26,427 bases of DNA from S012-113 sp965368405 (GTDB taxonomy: Bacteria > Bacteroidota > Bacteroidia > Cytophagales > Cyclobacteriaceae). A program made the position numbers and the translations under genes. The notes below the pieces were generated by a model. That model searched no databases and was not told where the DNA came from. It saw only the letters and a list, made by a program, of their open reading frames with translations. How positions within the stretch are numbered: position 1 is the first letter of the stretch; each line of letters starts with the position of its first letter. Shown one piece after another: positions 9,067 to 16,706 of the stretch. The stretch is from assembly GCA_965368405.1 (NCBI GenBank), contig CBDUMS010000052.1, positions 1 through 26,427 of the forward strand, in the 5' to 3' direction.

Positions 9067-9986
9067 GATATAACTCTGGTTCCCAGTACGTCGGGCTTAG
9101 TAATAAAAAATTCTGCCTTTGCGTCTTCCTTGTAAACACGTTTGAGGGTTTGTAAAACTTTGTTGGCAATATCTTCACCATCGCAAATGGCAAACATAGC
9201 AGGGCCAGAACCGGAAATATTAAAACCTGTTGCACCTACGTAAAGGGCAGATTCTCGTGCCTCGTTAAACTTAGGAATTAGTTCTGAACGTAGGGGTGTC
9301 GCAATAAAGTCTTCAACAGATCGACCGACTAAGTCAATATTATTATTCATCATTCCTGCCATTAAGCCAGCCACATTTCCCAATTGTTTTACCGCTAGTT
9401 TTAGCGGAACGGTGTCGCCTAATAACTGCTTAGCTGCGTTGGTATTTATCACAACACCCGGCCGTACCATCGCCAGATATAGGTTTTGAGGTACAGGTAT
9501 TTCTAGGATTTCTAATGGGTTTTCCGACCGAACTACACATAGCCCGCCCAACATCGAAGGGGCGATATTATCGTAATGAATTTGTGGTGAAGCAACCTGT
9601 TCGCCCTTAACAGCATATTGCAAGAGTTCTGTTCTAGAAAAGGGGCTTCCAAGTAATTCATTAATTGCAAATACCCCAGCGGTGGCACTGCTGCCAGACG
9701 AACCCATGCCACTACCTGCTGCTACCCCTTTTGTGATCTTAAAATCATAACCTTTGTCTACATCTAACGCATCGAGCATAGCAGCGGCCCCAACAGTAAC
9801 TATGTTTTTATCCGGATTCATAGTAATAGTACTATCGCCAAGAATTTCAGAGATTGTGAGTTGGCCTGAGTCAGTTTTGCTTAGTTCTACCGTATCACCA
9901 ACAGCATCAATGGCCATTCCAAATACATCGAAACCACAACCAACATTTCCAATCGATCCAGGGGAGTATACTTTTACCTTGTTCAT
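9063..9986 (-). CDS. thrB: Homoserine kinase
   Basis: GHMP-family kinase that phosphorylates homoserine with ATP to give O-phosphohomoserine. The 307 residues start VKVYSPGSIGNVGCGFDVFG, the substrate-binding N-terminus of ThrB, and carry the GHMP phosphate-binding loop GSGMGSSGSSAT at 91-102, followed by the C-terminal motif GATGFNISGSGPAMFAI. The gene lies 9 bp after thrA and overlaps thrC by 4 bp, consistent with one transcript thrA-thrB-thrC. The ATG at 9986 is well supported by the alignment of the first motif. Confidence 0.97.
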   Translation of the reverse strand: MNKVKVYSPGSIGNVGCGFDVFGMAIDAVGDTVELSKTDSGQLTISEILGDSTITMNPDKNIVTVGAAAMLDALDVDKGYDFKITKGVAAGSGMGSSGSSATAGVFAINELLGSPFSRTELLQYAVKGEQVASPQIHYDNIAPSMLGGLCVVRSENPLEILEIPVPQNLYLAMVRPGVVINTNAAKQLLGDTVPLKLAVKQLGNVAGLMAGMMNNNIDLVGRSVEDFIATPLRSELIPKFNEARESALYVGATGFNISGSGPAMFAICDGEDIANKVLQTLKRVYKEDAKAEFFITKPDVLGTRVIS

Positions 9987-9995
9987 CGTGCCAAA

Positions 9996-12437
9996 TTAGG
10001 AATGAGCCACCTTTATTACATCGGCAAATATACCACTTGCGGTAACAGCTGCCCCTGCCCCTGCACCCTTTACAATCAGGGGTTGTTCAGAATATCGACG
10101 AGTATGATACAAGACGATATTATCTTTTCCTTCAAGATTATAAAATGGATGATCTGGACCGACTTCAAGAAGCTGGGTGCTTCCTTTACCATTCCTAAAT
10201 TGAGCTACAAATTTTAAACGATTTCCTTTTTTAAATGCGCTATTGTAGAGCTTCTGCATCTTATCTTCATCAGAGGCAAGTATCTTATAAAAACCTTCAA
10301 CAGATTTGGCATCGAAGGCGCCTTTCGAAATGAATTGTTTGCCTTTGATGTCTTTGAGTTCGCATTGAATTCCTGCTTCACGCATCAAAATAAGTAGCTT
10401 ACGCTTAACGTCTAAACCGCTTAGGTCAATTCGGGGATCTGGTTCCGTGTAGCCTTGCTTTTGGGCTTCTCTTACAATATCGGCAAAGGGTTTTTCACCA
10501 TTGTAGTTATTGAAGATGAAGTTTAGACTACCCGATAGAACGGCATCTATAGCCATAATCTTGTCGCCACTTTTCACCAAATCTTTCAAGGTAGAAATAA
10601 CAGGTAAGCCTGCACCTACATTGGTTTCGAATAAAAACTGACTTCTGTATCGTAGCGCTATTTTCTTAATATCACTATAAATATCGTAAGCCGATGAAGC
10701 AGCGACCTTATTGGGAGTTACTATAGAAATGCTACTCCTTAAGATGTCTTGATAATACTTTGGAACATGATCAGTCGCGGTATTGTCAACAAAAATTGAA
10801 TTTCTAAGATTTTGAGTTTTCATCTGCTTGATAAAATGGTCCATTTTCATGGACTTTCCTTTGCCAAGCTTTTTCGTAAAAGTAGCAAGGTTGATTCCAT
10901 CGTCATCGAAAATCATTTTCTTGCTGTTTGCAATGCCCACAACCCTTAAATCAAGAAACTCAGTATCCTTTAACACCGGAGCTTGGTCCTTTATTTGGTT
11001 TAAGAACTCCCCGCCAACATTACCGATTCCGACCACGTATAGATTTAATCTTTTGCGTTCCGACAAGAAAAAGTCTTCGTGCAGTGCGTTCAGGGCTTTG
11101 CGTAGGTTTTTCTGATCAATTACTGTAGAAATATTCCGTTCTGATGACCCCTGAGCAATAGCTTTAATGTTCACACCATTTGCTCCTAAAGTGGAGAACA
11201 TCTTGCCGCTAACACCTACCTGGTGTTGCATATTTGAGCCAACTAAGGCCACAATAGCGAGATCTTTTTCAACTTCTAAGGGATCTATTTTGCCTTGCTC
11301 AATTTCTTGGCTAAATTCCTTCCTTACAGATGCTGCCGCGGCAACGGCTTCGTTCGCACTAATTACTATGCTTATCGTATGTTCGGAAGATGCTTGCGTG
11401 ATTAAGATAATATTGATGCTACGTTCGGCAAATGATTTAAACAAACGTTGGGACATACTCGGAATACCCACCATTCCTGGTCCTTTCAAGTTAACCAATA
11501 CCACATTCGTAATACTTGTTAGCCCTTGAACGGTATGTCCGTTTTGTTCCACTTCACTTGTAATTAAAGTTCCCGGTGCAGTTGGATTGAAGGTGTTTTT
11601 TATGCGTATTGGAATGCCTTTCTGCAAGACAGGTTGAATAGTTGGCGGATAAATAACTTTCGCACCGAAATGAGATAATTCCATAGCATCTTCATACGAT
11701 AATGAATTAATTACTTTCGAAGATTTTACTATCCTGGGATCCGCAGTCATCATTCCATCAACGTCCGTCCAAATCTCAAGCTCATCCGCCATTAAACCTC
11801 TGGCGTAGATCGCCGCGGAGAAATCGGAGCCACCACGCCCCAATGTTGTAATCTCATTTTTCTCGTTTCCCGCAATATACCCCGGAGAAACACCTACTGT
11901 TTTCTTCGATAATTTGAGATTATTGATATTCTCATAAGTCTGCCCATATTTTATGGTTGCGCTTCCATAATTGCTATTTGTTTTAATTAATTCTATCGGG
12001 TTTAATAACTGGCTTTTAAATTCCTGATTGAAGTATTGATGTATGACAAGAGAAGACAGGCGTTCACCAATGCTCAGAATTTTGTCTTTAATACGGGGTG
12101 TCATTTCACCGATAATACTGATTCCTTCGACGATTTTTTCGGTTTCATCGAATATTACCTGTAGGGTGATATTGGTTGCTTTGCGTTCTTTAGCTCTCAG
12201 TAGCTCATGTGTTGCCTCGAAATGTTGTGTTTTTATTTCACTAATAAACTTAAGGGCCTTATTCGGATTATTGATGGCTTCTTCAACGATGGCCTCGAGT
12301 TTATTAGTAACGCCACTGAACGCCGATACCACAACAAGAATCTGCTCTTTTTTCGCTTTTTGAGCTACAACTTTTCTAACTAATTTGATGTTTTTTGCTG
12401 ATGCAACGGATGTGCCACCAAACTTTAATACTTTCAT
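9996..12437 (-). CDS. thrA: Bifunctional aspartokinase / homoserine dehydrogenase
   Basis: Fused enzyme catalysing the first and third steps from aspartate to threonine: aspartate phosphorylation and NAD(P)H-dependent reduction of aspartate semialdehyde to homoserine. The 813 residues match the ThrA/MetL length. The aspartokinase domain begins MKVLKFGGTSVAS and spans about 1-290. Two ACT regulatory domains follow (about 310-460), including VGVSGKMFSTLGANGVNI, where threonine feedback normally acts. The homoserine dehydrogenase part begins with the dinucleotide loop VVGIGNVGGEFL (about 470) and contains TEPDPRIDLSGLDVKRKL, its signature. First gene of the thr operon. No Shine-Dalgarno is seen before the ATG. 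Upstream are a promoter match, a leader ORF and hairpins. Since MetL has the same architecture, the thrBC context is what argues for ThrA. Confidence 0.96.
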   Translation of the reverse strand: MKVLKFGGTSVASAKNIKLVRKVVAQKAKKEQILVVVSAFSGVTNKLEAIVEEAINNPNKALKFISEIKTQHFEATHELLRAKERKATNITLQVIFDETEKIVEGISIIGEMTPRIKDKILSIGERLSSLVIHQYFNQEFKSQLLNPIELIKTNSNYGSATIKYGQTYENINNLKLSKKTVGVSPGYIAGNEKNEITTLGRGGSDFSAAIYARGLMADELEIWTDVDGMMTADPRIVKSSKVINSLSYEDAMELSHFGAKVIYPPTIQPVLQKGIPIRIKNTFNPTAPGTLITSEVEQNGHTVQGLTSITNVVLVNLKGPGMVGIPSMSQRLFKSFAERSINIILITQASSEHTISIVISANEAVAAAASVRKEFSQEIEQGKIDPLEVEKDLAIVALVGSNMQHQVGVSGKMFSTLGANGVNIKAIAQGSSERNISTVIDQKNLRKALNALHEDFFLSERKRLNLYVVGIGNVGGEFLNQIKDQAPVLKDTEFLDLRVVGIANSKKMIFDDDGINLATFTKKLGKGKSMKMDHFIKQMKTQNLRNSIFVDNTATDHVPKYYQDILRSSISIVTPNKVAASSAYDIYSDIKKIALRYRSQFLFETNVGAGLPVISTLKDLVKSGDKIMAIDAVLSGSLNFIFNNYNGEKPFADIVREAQKQGYTEPDPRIDLSGLDVKRKLLILMREAGIQCELKDIKGKQFISKGAFDAKSVEGFYKILASDEDKMQKLYNSAFKKGNRLKFVAQFRNGKGSTQLLEVGPDHPFYNLEGKDNIVLYHTRRYSEQPLIVKGAGAGAAVTASGIFADVIKVAHS

Positions 12438-12475
12438 AAACTGGATAATTAGGATAATATAATGGAACTGCGCGT

Positions 12476-12514
12476 GCTCTTAAGAGCGTATATCTCTTAA
12501 ACCCCCAAGGGGGT
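12476..12514 (-). promoter_or_regulatory. Candidate thr attenuator hairpins
   Basis: Read on the minus strand, upstream of thrA. First comes ACCCCCTTGGGGGT (12514-12501), able to fold as a 5-bp GC stem capped by CUUG. Directly after it is TTAAGAG, seven bases, CTCTTAA (12500-12480), a 7-bp stem whose 5' arm contains the leader ORF stop codon. Third is GCTCTTAAGAGC (12487-12476), a 12-bp perfect palindrome that shares bases with the second stem and so competes with it. Overlapping, mutually exclusive pairings beside a Thr/Ile leader ORF are what attenuators look like. There is no U-run after the stems, so termination is not proven; control of translation is equally possible. Confidence 0.4.
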
Positions 12515-12580
12515 AATAATACCAGTAGACATGAGTCTTGAACTGGCTGTGATAAACAGATTATTCTCTCTTATTTCCAT
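12497..12580 (-). CDS. Putative thr operon leader peptide ORF
   Basis: An ATG-to-TAA frame of 27 codons, 59 bp upstream of thrA on the same strand, with a second in-frame ATG at 12532 that gives the 11-residue peptide MSTGIITPLGV. The long form contains three Thr and four Ile codons, clustered as Ile-Thr at codons 10-11 and Thr-Gly-Ile-Ile-Thr at 19-23. The last codons (Pro-Leu-Gly-Val) are themselves the CCCCCTTGGGGG hairpin, and the stop sits in the arm of the next one. This resembles a leader peptide sensing charged tRNA-Thr and tRNA-Ile. The Thr density is much lower than in the enterobacterial thrL, and ORFs this short occur by chance, so confidence is limited. Confidence 0.4.
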   Translation of the reverse strand: MEIRENNLFITASSRLMSTGIITPLGV

Positions 12581-12589
12581 CGTAGAGTA

Positions 12590-12619
12590 TAAAAATACGA
12601 TTTAATAGTAGCCAGCAAA
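12590..12619 (-). promoter_or_regulatory. Likely promoter of the thr operon
   Basis: On the minus strand, TTTG (12619-12616), an 18-bp spacer, then TATTTTTA (12597-12590), which fits the Bacteroidota TTTG / TAnnTTTG pattern with one mismatch in the last base. Transcription would start near 12583-12586, just ahead of the ATG of the leader ORF at 12580, giving a 5' leader of about 145 nt before thrA. Confidence 0.5.
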
Positions 12620-12692
12620 CAGATTTAATAAAAAAATGAATGTCTTTGGTAATTGAATACAGATGGCAGATAAAAAATACTAACTTTAAGTT

Positions 12693-15464
12693 ATGAGTAA
12701 ACCGGAAAAAAAGCTATTCCTTCTTGATGCTTACGCACTAATCTTTCGGGCACATTTTGCCTTTAGTAAGAACCCTCGTATTAATTCCAAAGGTCTAAAT
12801 ACGGGTATTATGATGGGTTTTACTAATGCCATGCTCGAGGTAATTAACAAACAGAAGCCAACCCATATCGCCGTAGCCTTTGATACGCCTAAGCCAACCT
12901 TTCGGCACGAACGGTTTCCTGAATACAAAGCACATCGAGATGCAACACCTGAAGATATAAAAACCGGAGTTCCCTATGTAAGAGATATTATTGAAGGATT
13001 TAATATTCCAATAATTGAAAAAGACGGCTATGAGGCCGATGATGTTATAGGTACAGTGGCCAAACAAGCTGCCAAACAAGGGTTTGAGGTGTTTATGATG
13101 ACGCCAGACAAAGATTTCGCTCAACTGGTAGAAGAAAACATCTACCTCTATAAGCCAGCATATATGGGCAACGGGGTCGATATTATGGGGGTTGAAGAGG
13201 TACTTAACAAATGGGACATTGAAAATGTCGATCAGGTTAGGGATATACTGGGTATGCATGGCGACGCATCTGATAATATTCCCGGTATCCCTGGCGTGGG
13301 AGCGAAAACGGCCATCAAATATATTAAAGCATATGGCTCTGTAGAAGGACTATTAGAGCATGTCGATGAACTCAAGGGTAAGGCGAAAGAGAATGTAGAA
13401 AACTTTGGTGAGCAAGGGCTGCTCTCTAAAGAACTCGCAACGATAGAAATTAATGTGCCGCTGGAATATGACCTTGACTCAATGGCCTATGACGGCCCGG
13501 ATAGAGAGAAAATAAGTGCAATTTTTAAGGAATTGGAGTTTAGAACATTAGCCCAACGTGTTTTAGGCGATGCGCCTGCTAGTTCTAAAGCAGAAGATGT
13601 GCAATTATCAATGTTTGCTGGCTCGGCAACTTCCAATAAGGAGGAAGTTAAAAGGAAAGATACAATCGAGACGAAAGAACATCAATATCATCTTGTAGAA
13701 GAAGATCAGGTTGATAACCTGGTAGAATATCTGTTATTACAGGATGAAGTGTGCTTTGATACGGAAACAACGGATATCGATGCCGTTGATGCAGAATTGG
13801 TTGGAATGTCGTTTAGTTACCAAAGCGGAGAAGCATATTATGTGCCATTTCCTGAATCAATAGAAGAGGTTAAAAATCGTTTAAAGCCCTTTGCGCCCTT
13901 CTTTGCAAGCGAAAAGATTGTTAAAATCGGACAGAATATTAAGTACGATATTCTTGTGCTCAAGAAGTACGACTGTGAAGTCCAAGGGCCTATCTTCGAT
14001 ACAATGCTGGCTCATTATCTTATCGACCCGGATGGCCGACATGGTATGGATATTTTAGCCGAACAATATTTGAACTACATACCTGTATCTATAAAAGAAC
14101 TTATTGGTGGCAAAGGTAAGCCAGCCACTATGCGCGATGTAGAACTCGATAAAATTGTTGAGTATGCCAGTGAAGACGCGGATATAACCTTACAATTGAA
14201 ACATGTACTCGCCCCATTGGTCGATACTGAGGAACTAAAAAAATTGTTCTATGATCTGGAAATTCCTGTACTTCGTGTTTTGGCCGACATGGAGTTTAAT
14301 GGTGTAAAGATTGACCCTGAAGCCCTTCGCTTAATGTCGGTAGAGCTTCGCGACGAAAGTAAAAGAGTACAAGACGAGATATATCGAATAGCGGGAGAGG
14401 AGTTTAATATTGCCTCACCGAAACAGCTCGGTATTATTTTGTTCGAGCGGCTTAAGTTGGTTGAAAAACCCAAAAAGACGAAGACAGGCCAATACGCTAC
14501 AGGCGAAGAGATACTCTCGCGAATGGCTAATGATCACGAAATTGCCAGTAAAATATTAGAATTCAGAGAGCTACAAAAGCTAAAATCGACTTATGTAGAT
14601 GCCTTGCCAACTATGATTAGTCGGTATGACAAGCGAATCCACACGAATTATAGTCAGACGGTAGCTGCGACAGGCAGGTTAAGCTCACTTAATCCAAACC
14701 TACAGAATATTCCAATTCGCACACCGAAAGGCAGGGAAATTAGGAAGGCGTTTGTGCCTTCTGCTCCGGATCATGTTATTCTTTCTGCCGACTACTCACA
14801 AATTGAGTTAAGGATAATGGCAGCTTTTGCTGAAGACGAGAAGATGATAGCAGCTTTTAAAGAAGGCCGCGATATTCATGCTACAACAGCTGCTACCATT
14901 AATAAAGTAACGCTCGAGGAGGTGACTCCTGAGATGCGCAGCATGGCAAAATCTGCAAATTTTGGGATAATCTATGGAATTTCAGCTTTTGGCTTATCTC
15001 AAAATCTGAATATCCCTCGCAAAGAAGCGGCAGCATTTATTGATAGTTATTTCGAAGAATTTCCGAATGTTAAACAATACATGGATAATGTTATTAATGA
15101 GGCACGAGAGAATGGCTACGTAAGTACTATCCTGGGCCGACGAAGGTATCTGCGTGATATAAATAGCAGAAATGCCACAATGCGAGGATTTTCAGAACGG
15201 AATGCAATTAATGCACCTATACAGGGAACGGCTGCCGATATCATTAAACTGGCCATGATCAACATTCATAAATGGATGCAAGAGAAAAATGTGGAGTCGA
15301 AAATGATTATGCAGGTGCATGATGAACTTGTTTTCGAAGTACCGGTAAGTGAGCTCGAACTTATGAAATCGAACATAGAGAAGCTCATGAAAGATGCAAT
15401 TCAATTATCGGTACCTATGGAGGTTGGTCTAGGCTATGGCGATAATTGGTTGGAGGCACACTAG
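12693..15464 (+). CDS. polA: DNA polymerase I
   Basis: Family A polymerase for Okazaki-fragment maturation and repair synthesis. The 923 residues contain all three modules. The 5' nuclease domain covers about 1-290, with FDTPKPTFRHERFPEYKAHR, YEADDVIGT and DNIPGIPGVGAKTA (helix-hairpin-helix). The 3'-5' exonuclease domain (about 330-510) keeps its catalytic residues: D356 and E358 in DTETT, NIKYD, and YASEDAD, so proofreading should be active. The polymerase domain has motif A at DYSQIELR (D700), the O-helix RSMAKSANFGIIYG with Phe at 757, and motif C VHDELVF (H876, D877). Phe in the O-helix predicts discrimination against dideoxynucleotides, as in E. coli. It is divergent from thrA with 255 bp between the starts. 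TAACTTTA lies 4 bp before the ATG, a weak promoter hint. Confidence 0.98.
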   Translation: MSKPEKKLFLLDAYALIFRAHFAFSKNPRINSKGLNTGIMMGFTNAMLEVINKQKPTHIAVAFDTPKPTFRHERFPEYKAHRDATPEDIKTGVPYVRDIIEGFNIPIIEKDGYEADDVIGTVAKQAAKQGFEVFMMTPDKDFAQLVEENIYLYKPAYMGNGVDIMGVEEVLNKWDIENVDQVRDILGMHGDASDNIPGIPGVGAKTAIKYIKAYGSVEGLLEHVDELKGKAKENVENFGEQGLLSKELATIEINVPLEYDLDSMAYDGPDREKISAIFKELEFRTLAQRVLGDAPASSKAEDVQLSMFAGSATSNKEEVKRKDTIETKEHQYHLVEEDQVDNLVEYLLLQDEVCFDTETTDIDAVDAELVGMSFSYQSGEAYYVPFPESIEEVKNRLKPFAPFFASEKIVKIGQNIKYDILVLKKYDCEVQGPIFDTMLAHYLIDPDGRHGMDILAEQYLNYIPVSIKELIGGKGKPATMRDVELDKIVEYASEDADITLQLKHVLAPLVDTEELKKLFYDLEIPVLRVLADMEFNGVKIDPEALRLMSVELRDESKRVQDEIYRIAGEEFNIASPKQLGIILFERLKLVEKPKKTKTGQYATGEEILSRMANDHEIASKILEFRELQKLKSTYVDALPTMISRYDKRIHTNYSQTVAATGRLSSLNPNLQNIPIRTPKGREIRKAFVPSAPDHVILSADYSQIELRIMAAFAEDEKMIAAFKEGRDIHATTAATINKVTLEEVTPEMRSMAKSANFGIIYGISAFGLSQNLNIPRKEAAAFIDSYFEEFPNVKQYMDNVINEARENGYVSTILGRRRYLRDINSRNATMRGFSERNAINAPIQGTAADIIKLAMINIHKWMQEKNVESKMIMQVHDELVFEVPVSELELMKSNIEKLMKDAIQLSVPMEVGLGYGDNWLEAH

Positions 15465-15507
15465 CTTCGCCTTAGAGGAGAACTATGGTAGAGTATAACC
15501 GTTGCTC

Positions 15508-15870
15508 TTAGCATATTTTAGCATCGGTTTTGTTTGTTTCTTTCAAAAGATATGTCAGCAAATCATAATCGACTTTATCAGGGTTCGAGAATCGAATACA
15601 TCCTTTACCATGATTTAGACCTTTCAATTTCCCTTCGTTTTCTAACATGACCTTATGAATAAGAAAATAGATAGAGACATGTTGTTTTTGACTCGCGAAC
15701 GCAACCTCAACCTGATTTTTGCGCTTATAGGATGGCATTTTATATTCCATGCATTCGGTATGATCAGGCAGATTCTCTATGCAGAGTTTTCTGATTTTTT
15801 GTAATGCGATCATTCTTTTCTCTGGTACTTCCTTTAGATAAAGGTCTACTGTTTTTGACTCACTTTGCAT
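15508..15870 (-). CDS. DUF1801 (YdhG-like) domain protein
   Basis: Small cytoplasmic protein of 120 residues. The order of features, VDLYLKEVPEKRMIALQKIR, then PDHTECMEYKMPSYKR, then VSIYFLIHKVML, then KGCIRFSNPDKVDYDLLTYLL, is that of the DUF1801/YdhG-like fold. A Bacillus member has been proposed as an intracellular iron chaperone, but most members have no known function and I do not assign one. It lies convergent to polA, 43 bp from its stop, with no obvious terminator between, and 58 bp downstream of the CPBP protease gene on the same strand, so cotranscription with that gene is possible. Confidence 0.75.
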   Translation of the reverse strand: MQSESKTVDLYLKEVPEKRMIALQKIRKLCIENLPDHTECMEYKMPSYKRKNQVEVAFASQKQHVSIYFLIHKVMLENEGKLKGLNHGKGCIRFSNPDKVDYDLLTYLLKETNKTDAKIC

Positions 15871-15928
15871 TTAAGTATGAGGTTGTTTTTCATTGAAGCC
15901 TCAATTTAAGAAAAATACCACGCAATTA

Positions 15929-16636
15929 CTACAGCACCCTTTCAAGCATAGAAAGACTATTCAAAATGCAGTGAGCAATTATAATCGCCCATAAATTACG
16001 ACCGAATTTTACATATGCAATTCCCATAATTAGGCCAATTATTCCAACTGTAATGGACCTTTCCGAGAGGTCGTTTGAATGACGGAAACCAAATATTAAT
16101 GCCTGAAGAATTACTGCAACAACTGTTGCGGCAGATGTCCAAGAAAAGACGCGTTCAATCCAATTGATTAGAAATCCTCTATCAAGCATTTCTTCTAGAG
16201 CAGATTCGAGTAATACCAATGGCATTATGGATAAAAACAACCACCAATTTCCTTTAAGATCCCCAAATTTTGAAGAACTACTGTCCGCAGCGGCTTCTGT
16301 AGATGAATTTAATGGAAGCTGATCTTGAATAATATTAAATATAATGAGCGATATCACAACCGTTGCGAGAATTCCCAGCGAGATGGCAATTGTTCTTAGA
16401 TAATTCTCAGGTTGTTTCAACCCAAGATCTACCCAGCGAATACCCCGTGCTTTCATCCTCCATGTGGCCAGGGCAAAACAAGTTAGTGACCAGAATATCC
16501 CGTTTACCAGGAAGCTGACATTGGGTATGGCTACCTCCCGAATCAGAAACATTACCAGGATATAGAGTGTCAAATCGAATAAGATTCCCTTAATATTCGA
16601 TTCTTGAAGCGTTTTCTTATTATATCCTGATTTCAT
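15929..16636 (-). CDS. CPBP family intramembrane metalloprotease
   Basis: Polytopic membrane protein of the CAAX protease / bacteriocin-processing (ABI) family. With the ATG at 16636 it has 235 residues. The active-site motifs are all there: ALEEMLDRG (Glu148, Glu149, Arg153), FGFRH (Phe182, His186) and HCILN (His222, Asn226), each at the end of a hydrophobic helix; LGLKQPENYLRTI before the core is also typical. A TTG 30 bp upstream (16666) would add ten residues but lies inside the loop of the terminator at 16653-16681, so I prefer the ATG. The substrate is unknown. It is separated from the upstream M13 gene by that terminator and so probably has its own promoter, which I could not place. 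Confidence 0.85.
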   Translation of the reverse strand: MKSGYNKKTLQESNIKGILFDLTLYILVMFLIREVAIPNVSFLVNGIFWSLTCFALATWRMKARGIRWVDLGLKQPENYLRTIAISLGILATVVISLIIFNIIQDQLPLNSSTEAAADSSSSKFGDLKGNWWLFLSIMPLVLLESALEEMLDRGFLINWIERVFSWTSAATVVAVILQALIFGFRHSNDLSERSITVGIIGLIMGIAYVKFGRNLWAIIIAHCILNSLSMLERVL

Positions 16637-16652
16637 AATAGAGTAGTAAAAC

Positions 16653-16681
16653 AAGAAGACCGACAAGGGGCCGGTCTTCTT
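16653..16681. terminator. Bidirectional rho-independent terminator
   Basis: AAGAAGACCG (16653-16662), nine-base loop, CGGTCTTCTT (16672-16681): a 10-bp stem followed by TTTT on the plus strand and by TTGTTTT on the minus strand. It sits 25 bp after the M13 peptidase stop and ends that transcript. It also rules out a CPBP start at 16666. Confidence 0.85.
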
Positions 16682-16706
16682 TTTTAATTAGTGTTTGCGC
16701 TTGAAA

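Noticed and set aside
11167..11529. 120-codon open frame on the plus strand inside thrA
   Set aside because: It lies opposite a strongly conserved ACT/aspartokinase region, has no family features and no promoter, and is explained by the codon pattern of thrA.
12795..13259. 154-codon minus-strand frame inside polA
   Set aside because: Opposite the conserved 5' nuclease domain of polA; no recognisable motif and no start signal.
15465..15507. Terminator between convergent polA and the DUF1801 gene
   Set aside because: I looked for a stem-loop here and found only weak pairings.
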